Shown: positions 11,584 to 19,308 of the stretch, piece after piece
Layout of the letters: each line of letters starts with the position of its first letter
Position numbering within the stretch: position 1 is the first letter of the stretch
DNA from: Candidatus Lambdaproteobacteria bacterium RIFOXYD2_FULL_56_26
Lineage (GTDB): Bacteria > SAR324 > XYD2-FULL-50-16
Assembly (NCBI GenBank): GCA_001783715.1
Contig: MFNF01000025.1
Location: 1-34,170 of the forward strand
Direction of reading: 5' to 3'
DNA length: 34,170 nt
Made by a program: the position numbers and the translations under genes
The notes under the pieces: model-generated
What the model was told of the DNA's origin: nothing
Database searches by the model: none
Seen by the model: the letters and a program-made list of their open reading frames with translations, nothing else

Positions 11584-12147
11584 ATGAGCGAAAGAATCAA
11601 ATACCTCTTGCTGGCCCTGTTGTGGGTCGCCTTTTTTGCCTTGGAGGCAAGGGCCCAAAGCCCTTCCTACCTGGAAGACGAAGGCTCCAGCCTTTGGCAG
11701 CAGGACAGCTTTATCGAATCGGACGGAAGCGAAGGGCTCGGCGAGGGGGGCAGCGGCGGCGAATATGTGGGGGACGAAGAACTCCGCAACCTGGAAGAAG
11801 CGGCCCGAAATGCCCAAACCCCGCAGCTCAACTTGGCCGCCCAACTGGAAAAGGACAAGGAACTCCTGCCCGACAACATCATCTACGGACTGGGCACCGG
11901 GCTCGCCATGGGCGGCTGGTACGCCTTGTTGGCCAAAAAGGGAGCCCGGGAGAATGCCCAGTACCTGGGCGGAGGTGCGGTTCTTGGTTTATTGCTGGGC
12001 TTGGCGGTAGGGACCAAGTCGGTTTACCAGCCTTTGCTTCGGGGCTCAAACGATCCACCCCAACCCAGCCTGCCGCTCTTTCTGCCGGTCCTGGGGGAGG
12101 ACCACCGGAGCGCCAGAGCGGGGTTAAGCCTACAGATGAAGTTTTAG
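11584..12147 (+). CDS. Exported protein with glycine-zipper-like segments, unknown function
   Basis: A 187-residue protein that I do not recognise. Residues 1-24 are a Sec signal peptide ending in ARA before Gln25. Residues 30-75 are acidic and Gly/Ser-rich. Two Gly-rich hydrophobic segments follow (99-117 'IIYGLGTGLAMGGWYALL' and 128-145 'LGGGAVLGLLLGLAVG'), resembling a glycine zipper hairpin. The C-terminus 'AGLSLQMKF' ends in Phe. It diverges from gspG, with 219 bases between the two starts, so the two may share a regulatory region. It might be an envelope protein related to secretion, but this is only positional inference. Confidence 0.65.
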   Translation: MSERIKYLLLALLWVAFFALEARAQSPSYLEDEGSSLWQQDSFIESDGSEGLGEGGSGGEYVGDEELRNLEEAARNAQTPQLNLAAQLEKDKELLPDNIIYGLGTGLAMGGWYALLAKKGARENAQYLGGGAVLGLLLGLAVGTKSVYQPLLRGSNDPPQPSLPLFLPVLGEDHRSARAGLSLQMKF

Positions 12148-12174
12148 CGGCCCCGCCGTTTCTCAAGGGCACAA

Positions 12175-12203
12175 AAGGCCGCCCACTTCCGTGCAGCGGC
12201 CTT
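12175..12203 (-). terminator. Hairpin between convergent genes, likely terminator of the ABC-F gene
   Basis: A perfect 8-bp inverted repeat, AAGGCCGC / GCGGCCTT, with a 13-base loop lies between the stops of the exported-protein gene (12147) and the ABC-F gene (12217). Read on the minus strand, the stem is followed by further T residues (CCTTTTG), fitting a rho-independent terminator for the ABC-F gene. On the plus strand the T-run is absent, although the hairpin itself could still slow the polymerase. Confidence 0.65.
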
Positions 12204-12216
12204 GCTCCCCTAAAAA

Positions 12217-14175
12217 CTACTCCCCTTTCAGGTCCGACAGCTCCGGGAATTTGGCGATCAACTCGTCAAACTTTGCTTGGGCTTCTTCCCATTCCTGGTT
12301 GGCCTTTTCGATCCCTTTGGTCAGCTCTTCCTTTTGGGTCAAAGCTTCGGCCAATTCCTTCTTGAAAGGTGGCTTGTACAGGGTTCCTTCCGCCAGTTTT
12401 GCTTCTATCGCCTTGATTTCCTTTTCCAGGCTGGCGATTTTGGACTCCTTGTTCCGCACCCCCTTTTTCATCCGGTTGGCATCTTTGCGGGCATTAAAGG
12501 CATCTTGGCTGCCGGTCTTGGGCTTGGCCGCCTGGGGCTCCACCGGGGCCACGGGCTTTGAGGCTTGGGGGCTTTGGGCCGCCCGGTCCAGGTAGTCCTG
12601 GCCTTCCTTTTCCACAAATTCCAAGTACCCGCCAGCAAAATGCAGGAACCCTTCGTGAGTCAACTCCAACACCTGGGTGGCAATGGCCTCGATAAAACGG
12701 CGATCGTGACTGACACAGATCACCGTCCCCGGAAACGACTTGAGTGCATCGGTCAAGGACTCGATCGATTCGATGTCCATGTGGTTGGTCGGTTCGTCGA
12801 TCAAAAGCAGGTTGGGCTTTTGCAGCATCAACCGGGCAATGATCAACCTCGCCGCCTCCCCCCCGGAAATGGCACCGGTGGACTTGTGGACATCTTCGTC
12901 GGTCAAAAGTACCCGGGCGAGCAGACTGCGGATCTGTCCGATGGTCGCCGTAGGTTCAAAGGAATACAACCACTCGTAAGGGGTCGTGTTTTTGGGGATC
13001 TGCTCGTGGTGGTCCTGGGGGAAGTAGCCGATTTGGCTTTCGTGGCCCAAGATCATTTCCCCTTGGTCGGGGCTCAATTGCCCAACGATGATTTTGAGCA
13101 AGGTGGACTTCCCGATCCCGTTTGGCCCGATCACCGCCAACCGCTCCCCGCGCTGCAACTTGAGGCTGGTTTTTTTGATCACCGCCTTGTCGCCGAAGGA
13201 CTTGGAGATTTCCCTGAGTTGCAAGGCTTCCTTGCCCGAAGGGCGGTTGATCTCAAAACGAATTTTGGGGTGGATTCTTGAGCTTCGTTTGATGACGATC
13301 TCTTCCATCTTTTCGATCTGCTTGGCCTTGCTGCCCGCCTGCCTTGCCTTACTGGCCTTGGCTTTAAAACGGTCCACAAAGGCTTGCATCTCTTCTTTCT
13401 TTTTCTCTTGCCGTTCGATCTCCGATTCCTTTTGTTCCCGCTCCAATTTTTTGGCGCTCACAAACCGGTCGTAGTTGCCCGGATAAACCCGGATCTCTTC
13501 GTAGTCCACGTCCACGATGTGGTTGCAGATTCCGTTCAAAAAATGCCGGTCATGGGAGATGATCAAAAAGGTCCCTTCAAACTGACTCAAATACCCTTCC
13601 AACCAAGTGATCGAGGCCAAGTCCAAGTGGTTGGTCGGTTCATCCAGGGCCAAAAAGTCGGGCCGTCCGAACAGACATTGGGCCAGGAGCACCCGCAGCT
13701 TGTAACCGCCCGAAAGGGTCTTGAGGGGCTTTTCGTAGTCCGGCACTCCCAAACCGGCCAAAAGCTCGGCCGCCTGGGGCTCGGCCATGTAGCCGTCCTG
13801 GTCGGCGATGGTCATCTCCAGCTCCCCCAACCGGTGGCCGATCGCTTCGGTGATCTCCCCCGAGGCGGTCAGGGCATCCTTTTCCTTCATGGCGTGCCAC
13901 AATTCTTGGCGGCCCATCAGGACCACATCCATGATCCGGTGTTCCTCGTACTCGAAATGGTCCTGCTTGAGCAGCCCCAGCCTAAGTTCAGTGGGCATCG
14001 AAACCTCGCCCTCTTCCGGCTTGATTTGCCCCGAAAGGATCTTGAGCAAGGTGGATTTTCCCGAACCGTTGGCTCCTACCAAGCCATACCTACCGCCGGG
14101 ATTCAGTTGGAAGTTGGCGTTTTCAAACAACACCTGCTTGCCAAAATGCATCGAAAGTTCGTTAACCGCAATCAT
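12217..14175 (-). CDS. ABC-F family ATPase (YbiT-like)
   Basis: A soluble twin-ATPase protein without membrane segments; ABC-F proteins act on the ribosome and modulate translation or relieve stalls. At 652 residues it shows Walker A GANGSGKS, signature LSGGY, Walker B LALDEPTNHLD, the central Arg/Lys-rich linker (about 240-290, 'KLEREQKESEIERQEKKKEE'), then the second half with GPNGIGKS, ISGGEAAR and LLIDEPTNHMD, and a C-terminal Lys/Glu-rich coiled coil (about 560-652). The N-terminus 'MIAVNELSMHFGKQVLFENANFQL' and 'LLKQDHFEYEEHRIMDVVLMG' resemble YbiT more than EttA or Uup. The frame is open to 14454, but the ATG at 14175 matches the family start. It diverges from the CASTOR/POLLUX-like gene. 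Confidence 0.9.
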   Translation of the reverse strand: MIAVNELSMHFGKQVLFENANFQLNPGGRYGLVGANGSGKSTLLKILSGQIKPEEGEVSMPTELRLGLLKQDHFEYEEHRIMDVVLMGRQELWHAMKEKDALTASGEITEAIGHRLGELEMTIADQDGYMAEPQAAELLAGLGVPDYEKPLKTLSGGYKLRVLLAQCLFGRPDFLALDEPTNHLDLASITWLEGYLSQFEGTFLIISHDRHFLNGICNHIVDVDYEEIRVYPGNYDRFVSAKKLEREQKESEIERQEKKKEEMQAFVDRFKAKASKARQAGSKAKQIEKMEEIVIKRSSRIHPKIRFEINRPSGKEALQLREISKSFGDKAVIKKTSLKLQRGERLAVIGPNGIGKSTLLKIIVGQLSPDQGEMILGHESQIGYFPQDHHEQIPKNTTPYEWLYSFEPTATIGQIRSLLARVLLTDEDVHKSTGAISGGEAARLIIARLMLQKPNLLLIDEPTNHMDIESIESLTDALKSFPGTVICVSHDRRFIEAIATQVLELTHEGFLHFAGGYLEFVEKEGQDYLDRAAQSPQASKPVAPVEPQAAKPKTGSQDAFNARKDANRMKKGVRNKESKIASLEKEIKAIEAKLAEGTLYKPPFKKELAEALTQKEELTKGIEKANQEWEEAQAKFDELIAKFPELSDLKGE

Positions 14176-14212
14176 CAGGACCAGTCTCCAGTAAAAAATG
14201 AGGGATACCCCG

Positions 14213-14241
14213 TTGCTACCCTGGACCGGGGATTCTGTCAA
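14213..14241 (-). promoter_or_regulatory. Putative sigma70 promoter of the ABC-F gene
   Basis: On the minus strand a perfect TTGACA (14241-14236) is followed after 17 bases by TAGCAA (14218-14213), a weak -10. It lies about 38 bases upstream of the chosen ATG, a reasonable leader length. Assigned by eye only. Confidence 0.4.
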
Positions 14242-14259
14242 AGCTCTGGGGATTCTTTC

Positions 14260-14289
14260 TTGACGGGGCCGAAACTTTCTCTCTATAAA
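14260..14289 (+). promoter_or_regulatory. Putative sigma70 promoter of the CASTOR/POLLUX-like gene
   Basis: TTGACG (14260-14265) and TATAAA (14284-14289) separated by 18 bases give one of the best sigma70-like matches in the window. Transcription would begin near 14296, leaving a leader of about 35 bases before the ATG at 14331. Its -35 lies about 20 bases from that of the divergent ABC-F promoter, so the two could interfere or be co-regulated. Confidence 0.6.
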
Positions 14290-14330
14290 TAGTGGGGTTT
14301 GGCAGTCTGCAACACTTCCGGTAGGGGACC

Positions 14331-16286
14331 ATGAAGCAACCAAAAAAAAACATCGCCCAACGATTCGAGACGGAACTGCTTTACGGTCGCCGTTCCCTCC
14401 TGTGGCTTTGGGTCCCCGGCCTGCTTGTCCTGTTGGTGTTTGCGGTGCTCGCAAGGCTTTGGGTCAACCACCAGTTTGGCGACCCCCTCGACCCTACCGC
14501 CGGGGAGCCCGGCGAGGCCTTGTGGCGGGCGCTGGTCGAAAGCCTGAACCTTGCTTCCTTGGGCAAAGAAGAGCCCTCTTCCACCGCCAACCGGCTGGTG
14601 GGGGTCTTTACCGCCTTGTTGGGTGGGCTTTGGTTGGTCTTTGGGGTCAGCGGTGCCACAGCCCGACTGGTGATGCGCCTGCACCAACAAAAAGAAGGGC
14701 AAGGGGAGTTCCAAGAGGTCAACCACACCTTGATCCTGGGCTTTGGGGAACAAACCGTGGATGTGGTGCGGGAGCTGATCGAAGCCAGCCGTTTCCACCA
14801 GGGGGCGGCCATCGTCATCTTGTCGGAACAGGAACCGGACCGGGTGATGGAACAACTCAAAGAAGGCATGCACAGCTTCGGGAACACAAAGATTCTCTGC
14901 CGCCGGGGCAACATTGCCAGTCCTTACGCCCTGGCCCGGCTGGGGGTCGAGCGGGCCCATTCGGTGATCCTGGTCAACCCGGCTTTGTCCTGGGAACACG
15001 GCAGCATCAAAAACCAGGGGGATTCGACCGTCACTCTGGCGATCATGGCCGTGGTCAGCGCCTGTTCCCAGCATATCCCCAACATGACCGTCAAAATGCA
15101 CTACAAGCGCAACCTCCAGGTGGCCCAAGGGGTGGCCCAGGGCAAACTTTTTGCCATCGAGGAGGACGAAATCCTGGCCAAGATCATGGTCCAGGCCTCC
15201 CGGAGCCCCGGACTCAGCCGGGTCTATTCCAATCTGGTCGGTTTTGTGGGCAACGAAGTTTACTTTTACCATCCCCCCAAGGTGCTGGTGGGCAAAACCT
15301 TTGGCGCACTGGCTTTCCACTTCTTGGACTCCATCCCCTTAGGTGTCCGGTACAGCCAAGGTTCGGTGGAACTGAACCCCAACAAGGACTACCTGTTGGA
15401 GCCCGGCGACCAGTTGGTGGTCCTCGCCGAGGACGAGCAGAAGATTCGGTTTTTCGACCGACCGGTGATTGAGCCCCGAGAGCTGGCCAGCAACGACCAA
15501 AAACAGGTGCAAAAACCCGAACATTACCTGATCTACGGTTGGAACAAAAAGACCCCCAAGATCATTGCGGAATATGCCTCCTACTTGGCCCCCGGTTCGG
15601 TGGTCAACCTGGTGGTGCCGGACATGAGCGAGCGCATGGAACGGCAATTCAAGGAAATGTTCAAACAATATACTAACCTGCAGCTGGGCTTGGGGCAGGT
15701 GAATCCGGGGGCCGAAGACTTTCCCGAAAAGCTCCAACCGGAACGTTACAAGGCGGTCGTCCTGCTTTCCTCCGAAGGAGACAACCCCCAAGAGGTGGAC
15801 AGCGCCACCTTCAGCCTGTTGCTGCGTTTTAGAAGCTACTTCCAGGAACGGGTCGAACAAACCGGTAAGGCCCCCAAGACGCAGTTGCTGGCCGAAACCC
15901 AGCAAACCAAAAACGCCCAATTGATGCAGGCGGCCGGGGTAAAAAACCTGATGGTTTCCAACCAGATTCTTTCCAAGATCTTGGCCCAGGTTTCCGAGGA
16001 GCCCGAGATTCTCCAGGTCTATGAAGACCTCTTCCGGGCAGAGGGCAGCGAGATCTATCTCAAGCCGGTAGAACTGTTTTTGGAGGAATTGGACAGCGAG
16101 GTCCACTTTGCGGACCTGATGCTTGCCGCCCAAAGGCGAGGCGAGATTTGTTTCGGGATTTGGCTCAAACGGCTCGAAGACAGCGCCGAGGACAACTTTG
16201 GCTTGTTGCTCTTGCCCAACAAGACCCAAACCTTCTGGGTCACCCATGGAGACCGGCTGGTCACCTTGTCGCCGGACAACAACTGA
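14331..16286 (+). CDS. CASTOR/POLLUX-related ion channel with RCK-type domains
   Basis: Resembles bacterial members of the CASTOR/POLLUX/SYM8 family, whose plant members are nuclear-envelope cation channels. At 651 residues it has an N-terminal basic segment, TM1 about 22-41, a loop with a probable pore helix (64-80, 'ALWRALVESLNLASLG'), TM2 about 88-108, and two cytoplasmic Rossmann/RCK-like modules. The first starts near 132 with 'HTLILGFGEQTVDVVRELI', the second near 528 of the coding frame's protein half with 'HYLIYGWNKKTPKIIAEY'. The pore loop has no TVGYG potassium filter, as expected for this family. The ATG at 14331 follows GGGGA. Its stop is 9 bases from the convergent J-domain gene stop. 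The ion and ligand cannot be told from sequence. Confidence 0.82.
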   Translation: MKQPKKNIAQRFETELLYGRRSLLWLWVPGLLVLLVFAVLARLWVNHQFGDPLDPTAGEPGEALWRALVESLNLASLGKEEPSSTANRLVGVFTALLGGLWLVFGVSGATARLVMRLHQQKEGQGEFQEVNHTLILGFGEQTVDVVRELIEASRFHQGAAIVILSEQEPDRVMEQLKEGMHSFGNTKILCRRGNIASPYALARLGVERAHSVILVNPALSWEHGSIKNQGDSTVTLAIMAVVSACSQHIPNMTVKMHYKRNLQVAQGVAQGKLFAIEEDEILAKIMVQASRSPGLSRVYSNLVGFVGNEVYFYHPPKVLVGKTFGALAFHFLDSIPLGVRYSQGSVELNPNKDYLLEPGDQLVVLAEDEQKIRFFDRPVIEPRELASNDQKQVQKPEHYLIYGWNKKTPKIIAEYASYLAPGSVVNLVVPDMSERMERQFKEMFKQYTNLQLGLGQVNPGAEDFPEKLQPERYKAVVLLSSEGDNPQEVDSATFSLLLRFRSYFQERVEQTGKAPKTQLLAETQQTKNAQLMQAAGVKNLMVSNQILSKILAQVSEEPEILQVYEDLFRAEGSEIYLKPVELFLEELDSEVHFADLMLAAQRRGEICFGIWLKRLEDSAEDNFGLLLLPNKTQTFWVTHGDRLVTLSPDNN

Positions 16287-16295
16287 ACCTAGGGC

Positions 16296-16928
16296 CTACC
16301 GGCGGGCGGCCAACAGTTGGTGGTAGGTCCCGTTGATCAGGCTCATCCACTGGTCCAGCTCCTTGTTGGAGCCGAACTGGTCGGGGTGGTACTTTTTGAT
16401 CAGCTTACGGTAGATAAACTTGAGATTTTCGCTTTTGCCCGCTCCTTTGAGCAAGGCCATGTCCTGCTCGAAGTCCCGCTGGTTGGGCGGAGCCGTTGGC
16501 GTAGGCTTGGGGCTCAGGACCGGCTTCCTCCAGACCGCACCGATCCGGTCGATGTGGTGGTCGGCGGTTTTTGCTTGGGCCGACGGGGGGTTGGGGTCGT
16601 TTTGCTCCTTGAGGCTCTCTTGGGGGCCCAGTTGGGCTTGTGCCTGGGCCCGCTCGTAGGCCCTGGCCTGTTCTTCCTTTTGCACCTCCGCCAACTTTTT
16701 GCCGCCCAGGATCTCCCCCATCAGGATTTGGGTCAGGTCCATCGGTTTGAAGGACCGGCCCAAAAACACGTCTTTCGCCGCTCCGGCCAAGGTAAAGTGG
16801 GCATACCAATAGGGGCCGTGCCCTTGGGTGGTCAGGCAGGTCAAACACTCCGCCTTGCTGCAAGGCAAATGTTTGAGCGAATAGGTGATGACGACTTGTT
16901 CCAAAAGTTCTTTGGGGTTCCTGGTCAC
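16296..16928 (-). CDS. J-domain protein with N-terminal Cys/HGPYWY domain
   Basis: A two-part protein of 210 residues. The N-terminus has C23, C28 and C31 followed by H37-GPYWY, a pattern I associate with DUF6788-type small zinc-binding-like domains. The middle (about 78-150) is Ala/Gln/Pro-rich and probably flexible. The C-terminus (151-210) is a J domain: helix II 'NLKFIYRKLIKKY' followed by the HPD tripeptide at 181-183 and 'ELDQWMSLINGTYHQLL' as helix III. J domains stimulate the ATPase of DnaK-type Hsp70 partners, so this may deliver a specific client or act at a specific site. It starts with GTG at 16928, with AAGGAAG six bases upstream. The combination is unusual and the client is unknown. 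Confidence 0.75.
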   Translation of the reverse strand: MTRNPKELLEQVVITYSLKHLPCSKAECLTCLTTQGHGPYWYAHFTLAGAAKDVFLGRSFKPMDLTQILMGEILGGKKLAEVQKEEQARAYERAQAQAQLGPQESLKEQNDPNPPSAQAKTADHHIDRIGAVWRKPVLSPKPTPTAPPNQRDFEQDMALLKGAGKSENLKFIYRKLIKKYHPDQFGSNKELDQWMSLINGTYHQLLAARR

Positions 16929-16988
16929 CGGTTCTTCCTTTGATCGGCAGTGGTGCGCAAATTGACAAAACCTAAAAAAAGGCCAACC

Positions 16989-17186
16989 TTATAGCCTCGC
17001 CGACAATCCTACAGCCAAGGATCCGTTGGTAAACACAATCAAGGTGAAAAAGGGGTAAAACCCTTCCGCCTCCGGTTTTTCCCTTGGTTGGCACCGGCCC
17101 TGGGCCAGGGTGTACAAGGCCAAGAACCAGCTGTTAAAAACAAGCATTGCAAATGCAACCGACGTTCCAAGTGCCGCCAAACCCAA
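16989..17186 (-). CDS. Possible small two-TM membrane protein
   Basis: This ORF occupies most of the otherwise gene-free 300 bases between 16928 and 17229. It encodes up to 65 residues with two hydrophobic segments (about 4-28 and 45-60) separated by a charged loop (CQPREKPEAEG). Codon choice in the 3' two thirds (TTC, GCC, CTG, ACC) resembles real genes here. Against it: the only in-frame starts are a TTG at 17186 or an ATG at 17147, neither with a Shine-Dalgarno. It is not recognised and could be a gene remnant. Confidence 0.35.
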   Translation of the reverse strand: MGLAALGTSVAFAMLVFNSWFLALYTLAQGRCQPREKPEAEGFYPFFTLIVFTNGSLAVGLSARL

Positions 17187-17228
17187 CCGGTTGGGTTTAA
17201 AAAGTCTCTCTTCTCTTTGACGGATTGT

Positions 17229-18509
17229 ATGAAAAAATTGGCTCTTTTCCTATCCCTATCTTTGGCTCTTTTGTCCCCGGCCCATGCAGCCTACGTGGTG
17301 AAAGGAAAGGTCCTGGCCGAAGGGGGGCAGAGCACCCAAGGGATTCCAGTGGTGTTGATCGAGCAAAACCCCAACAAACCTCCCCAAGGCCCGGTGGCGA
17401 TGTCCAAGGCCGGGGAAGGCGGACTGTACCGATTGGAGTTGGAGTCGGTGGACAGCACTTCCCAATATGTGGTTGGTGCCAGATTGGGCGACAGCCGGGG
17501 GGCTTCCGCACCTTTTTCCTTTACCGAACCGACTCAAACCGTCGATTTCACCCTGCCCGCCCCGGCTCTGGTCGAGGAAGGAGAGGGCGAGGCCCCCAAA
17601 GACGAAGTCGTCCCTGGCCCCTTTGTTTTTGAAGGACAGCTGAAGGCCGAGCCGGGCTTTGCCCTGGCCGGGGCCTTGGTCCAACTGGTGGAGATGACCA
17701 TGGCCAACCCGGAAGGCCGGATCGTGGCCCAGGCCCAAGCGGACGGCAATGGCCGTTTCTCGGTCCCCTTGCCGGTAGGGTACAAACATTCCTTGTATTA
17801 CCTCTCCGCCGAGCAGGACCACCGGGTGGCCGGTTCCGAACCTGCCACCTTGAAGGCGGGGGTCAAGAAGATCCTCCAGGAACTGGCCTTTTTGCCGGTC
17901 AGCTCCGACCCGGCCCAGTTGAGCGTGGAAAAAAACCTCTACTTTTTTGAGCTGATGGACGATGCGGTCCGGGTCTCGGAGATCCTGTTGGTGCAAAACC
18001 TTTTTGAAGGCACCTTGGACCTGCGCCACAAGCCCTTTGCCAAACAACTGCCCACCGGGGCCACCAACTTCCAGCTGATGCGGGCCGACGGTACGGTTTC
18101 GGCAGAAGCAGCCAACGGCAAGGCGTTTTTGAGTTTGGCGCTCAACCCCGGACGGGGCCAAATCTTTTTGTCTTATGACCTGCCCAAAAAGAGCCTGGGG
18201 ACCCCGTTGGAAGCACAGTTGCTGCCCAACACCAAGGAAGTGGAGCTGGTCCGCACCTCCATGGGTTTTGAACTCGCCTTCCTGGGCGACTGGGCCAAGA
18301 ATGTGGTGGAAAGCAAAAAGGGCCACGGCCAAGAGGTCTTTTTCTCCCAAAAGGCCCTGGTCGAACTGGGGCAAGACAAGCTGGCCTTTGAAATCGAGGT
18401 CAGCCTGATCCCCCAAAAGCGGCTCTTTTACCCGGCCACCCTGCTGTTGGTTCTTTTGCTGTGCGGGTTGTTCTGGTACGTCAAGATCAAGCCCCAAACG
18501 GGGGCATGA
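17229..18509 (+). CDS. Periplasmic protein with Ig/carboxypeptidase-regulatory-like domains and C-terminal anchor
   Basis: A 426-residue envelope protein. The ATG at 17229 gives a clear signal peptide (1-20, ending AHA). Residues 22-110 ('KGKVLAEGGQSTQGIPVVLIEQ') and 132-200 ('FEGQLKAEPGFALAGALVQLVE..DGNGRFSVPLP') read as two beta-sandwich domains of the carboxypeptidase-regulatory type. Residues 235-395 are another beta-rich region. Residues 401-418 form a transmembrane helix followed by a short basic tail, so the bulk would face the periplasm on the inner membrane. No catalytic motif is seen. Its TGA overlaps the ATG of the CPBP protease gene, so the two are translationally coupled and may act together. 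No strong ribosome-binding site is visible. Confidence 0.72.
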   Translation: MKKLALFLSLSLALLSPAHAAYVVKGKVLAEGGQSTQGIPVVLIEQNPNKPPQGPVAMSKAGEGGLYRLELESVDSTSQYVVGARLGDSRGASAPFSFTEPTQTVDFTLPAPALVEEGEGEAPKDEVVPGPFVFEGQLKAEPGFALAGALVQLVEMTMANPEGRIVAQAQADGNGRFSVPLPVGYKHSLYYLSAEQDHRVAGSEPATLKAGVKKILQELAFLPVSSDPAQLSVEKNLYFFELMDDAVRVSEILLVQNLFEGTLDLRHKPFAKQLPTGATNFQLMRADGTVSAEAANGKAFLSLALNPGRGQIFLSYDLPKKSLGTPLEAQLLPNTKEVELVRTSMGFELAFLGDWAKNVVESKKGHGQEVFFSQKALVELGQDKLAFEIEVSLIPQKRLFYPATLLLVLLLCGLFWYVKIKPQTGA

Positions 18510-19222
18510 GTCCAGAGGGCCTGTCCTTGCGGGGCTACTTCCAAGAATCCCGGCACCCCTTTTACGGGGCCATGGTCGCCTTGGTGATGTTCCTGGCCTA
18601 CGAGATCCTCCTGGTCGCCGAGCCTTTTGGCCCTGGGGGACGGATCAGGAACGCCCCCGAGGCCTGGGTCAGGTTTCTCTTTTATTCCCTGGGGGTTGCC
18701 CCCCAGCACCTCACCTTTGTGATGATCACCTTCAGCCTCTTGGCCTTGCCTTGGTTTTACCGGGGCAAAGGGCAGGTGTACCCCAAGGTCTTTTTTTGGC
18801 TGCTGTTGGAGGCCATGGCCTGGGGAGCGGTCAGCGGGGTGGTGATCCATTGGGTCTTGGGCAAACTCTTTTTCTCAGCCGCCCCCCACGGGGCCAGGGT
18901 GATGACCGAGCTGGGGCTGGCGGTAGGGGCCGGGCTGTTTGAAGAACTGTTCTTCCGGGTGATCCTGACCAGCGGGTTGATCTACCTGGGGGTCAAGTGG
19001 TTCAAAAGCCGGTGGGTCGCTACGGTCCTGGCGGTGCTTCTGGCCTCTTTTTTCTTCTCCTTGACCCACTACCTGGGCAGCCTGGGCGATGCCTTTGAAC
19101 TCTACTCCTTCCTCTTCCGGTTTTTGGGCGGCCTTTGGTTTACCAGCCTTTACGCAGCCAGGGGATTTGCCTTGGTCGCCTTGTCCCATGCCTGCTACGA
19201 TATCTTCCTGGTTTTGACCTGA
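18506..19222 (+). CDS. CPBP-family intramembrane metalloprotease
   Basis: A 238-residue polytopic membrane protein with the CPBP (CAAX protease / Rce1-like) signature: EELFFR (E146, E147, R151), 'FFFSLTH' ending in H188, and 'LSHACYD' with H228 and D232. These are the residues that hold the catalytic water or zinc in the family. Hydrophobic segments surround each motif. Bacterial CPBP proteins include bacteriocin-immunity and protein-processing enzymes; the substrate here is unknown. The ATG at 18506 overlaps the stop of the upstream anchored periplasmic protein (ATGA), making that protein a candidate substrate or partner. Confidence 0.85.
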   Translation: MSPEGLSLRGYFQESRHPFYGAMVALVMFLAYEILLVAEPFGPGGRIRNAPEAWVRFLFYSLGVAPQHLTFVMITFSLLALPWFYRGKGQVYPKVFFWLLLEAMAWGAVSGVVIHWVLGKLFFSAAPHGARVMTELGLAVGAGLFEELFFRVILTSGLIYLGVKWFKSRWVATVLAVLLASFFFSLTHYLGSLGDAFELYSFLFRFLGGLWFTSLYAARGFALVALSHACYDIFLVLT

Positions 19223-19308
19223 AAGGATTGACACAGCCTTGCCGATAAGGGAGACTTCCCAAGAGCCAAAGAACGGCAAAGCCAACCCCCCATTGCCTTA
19301 AACCATCC

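Noticed and set aside
14176-14454. 93-residue N-terminal extension of the ABC-F protein
   Set aside because: The extension crosses the divergent promoters and the 5' end of the channel gene; the ATG at 14175 matches the family start.
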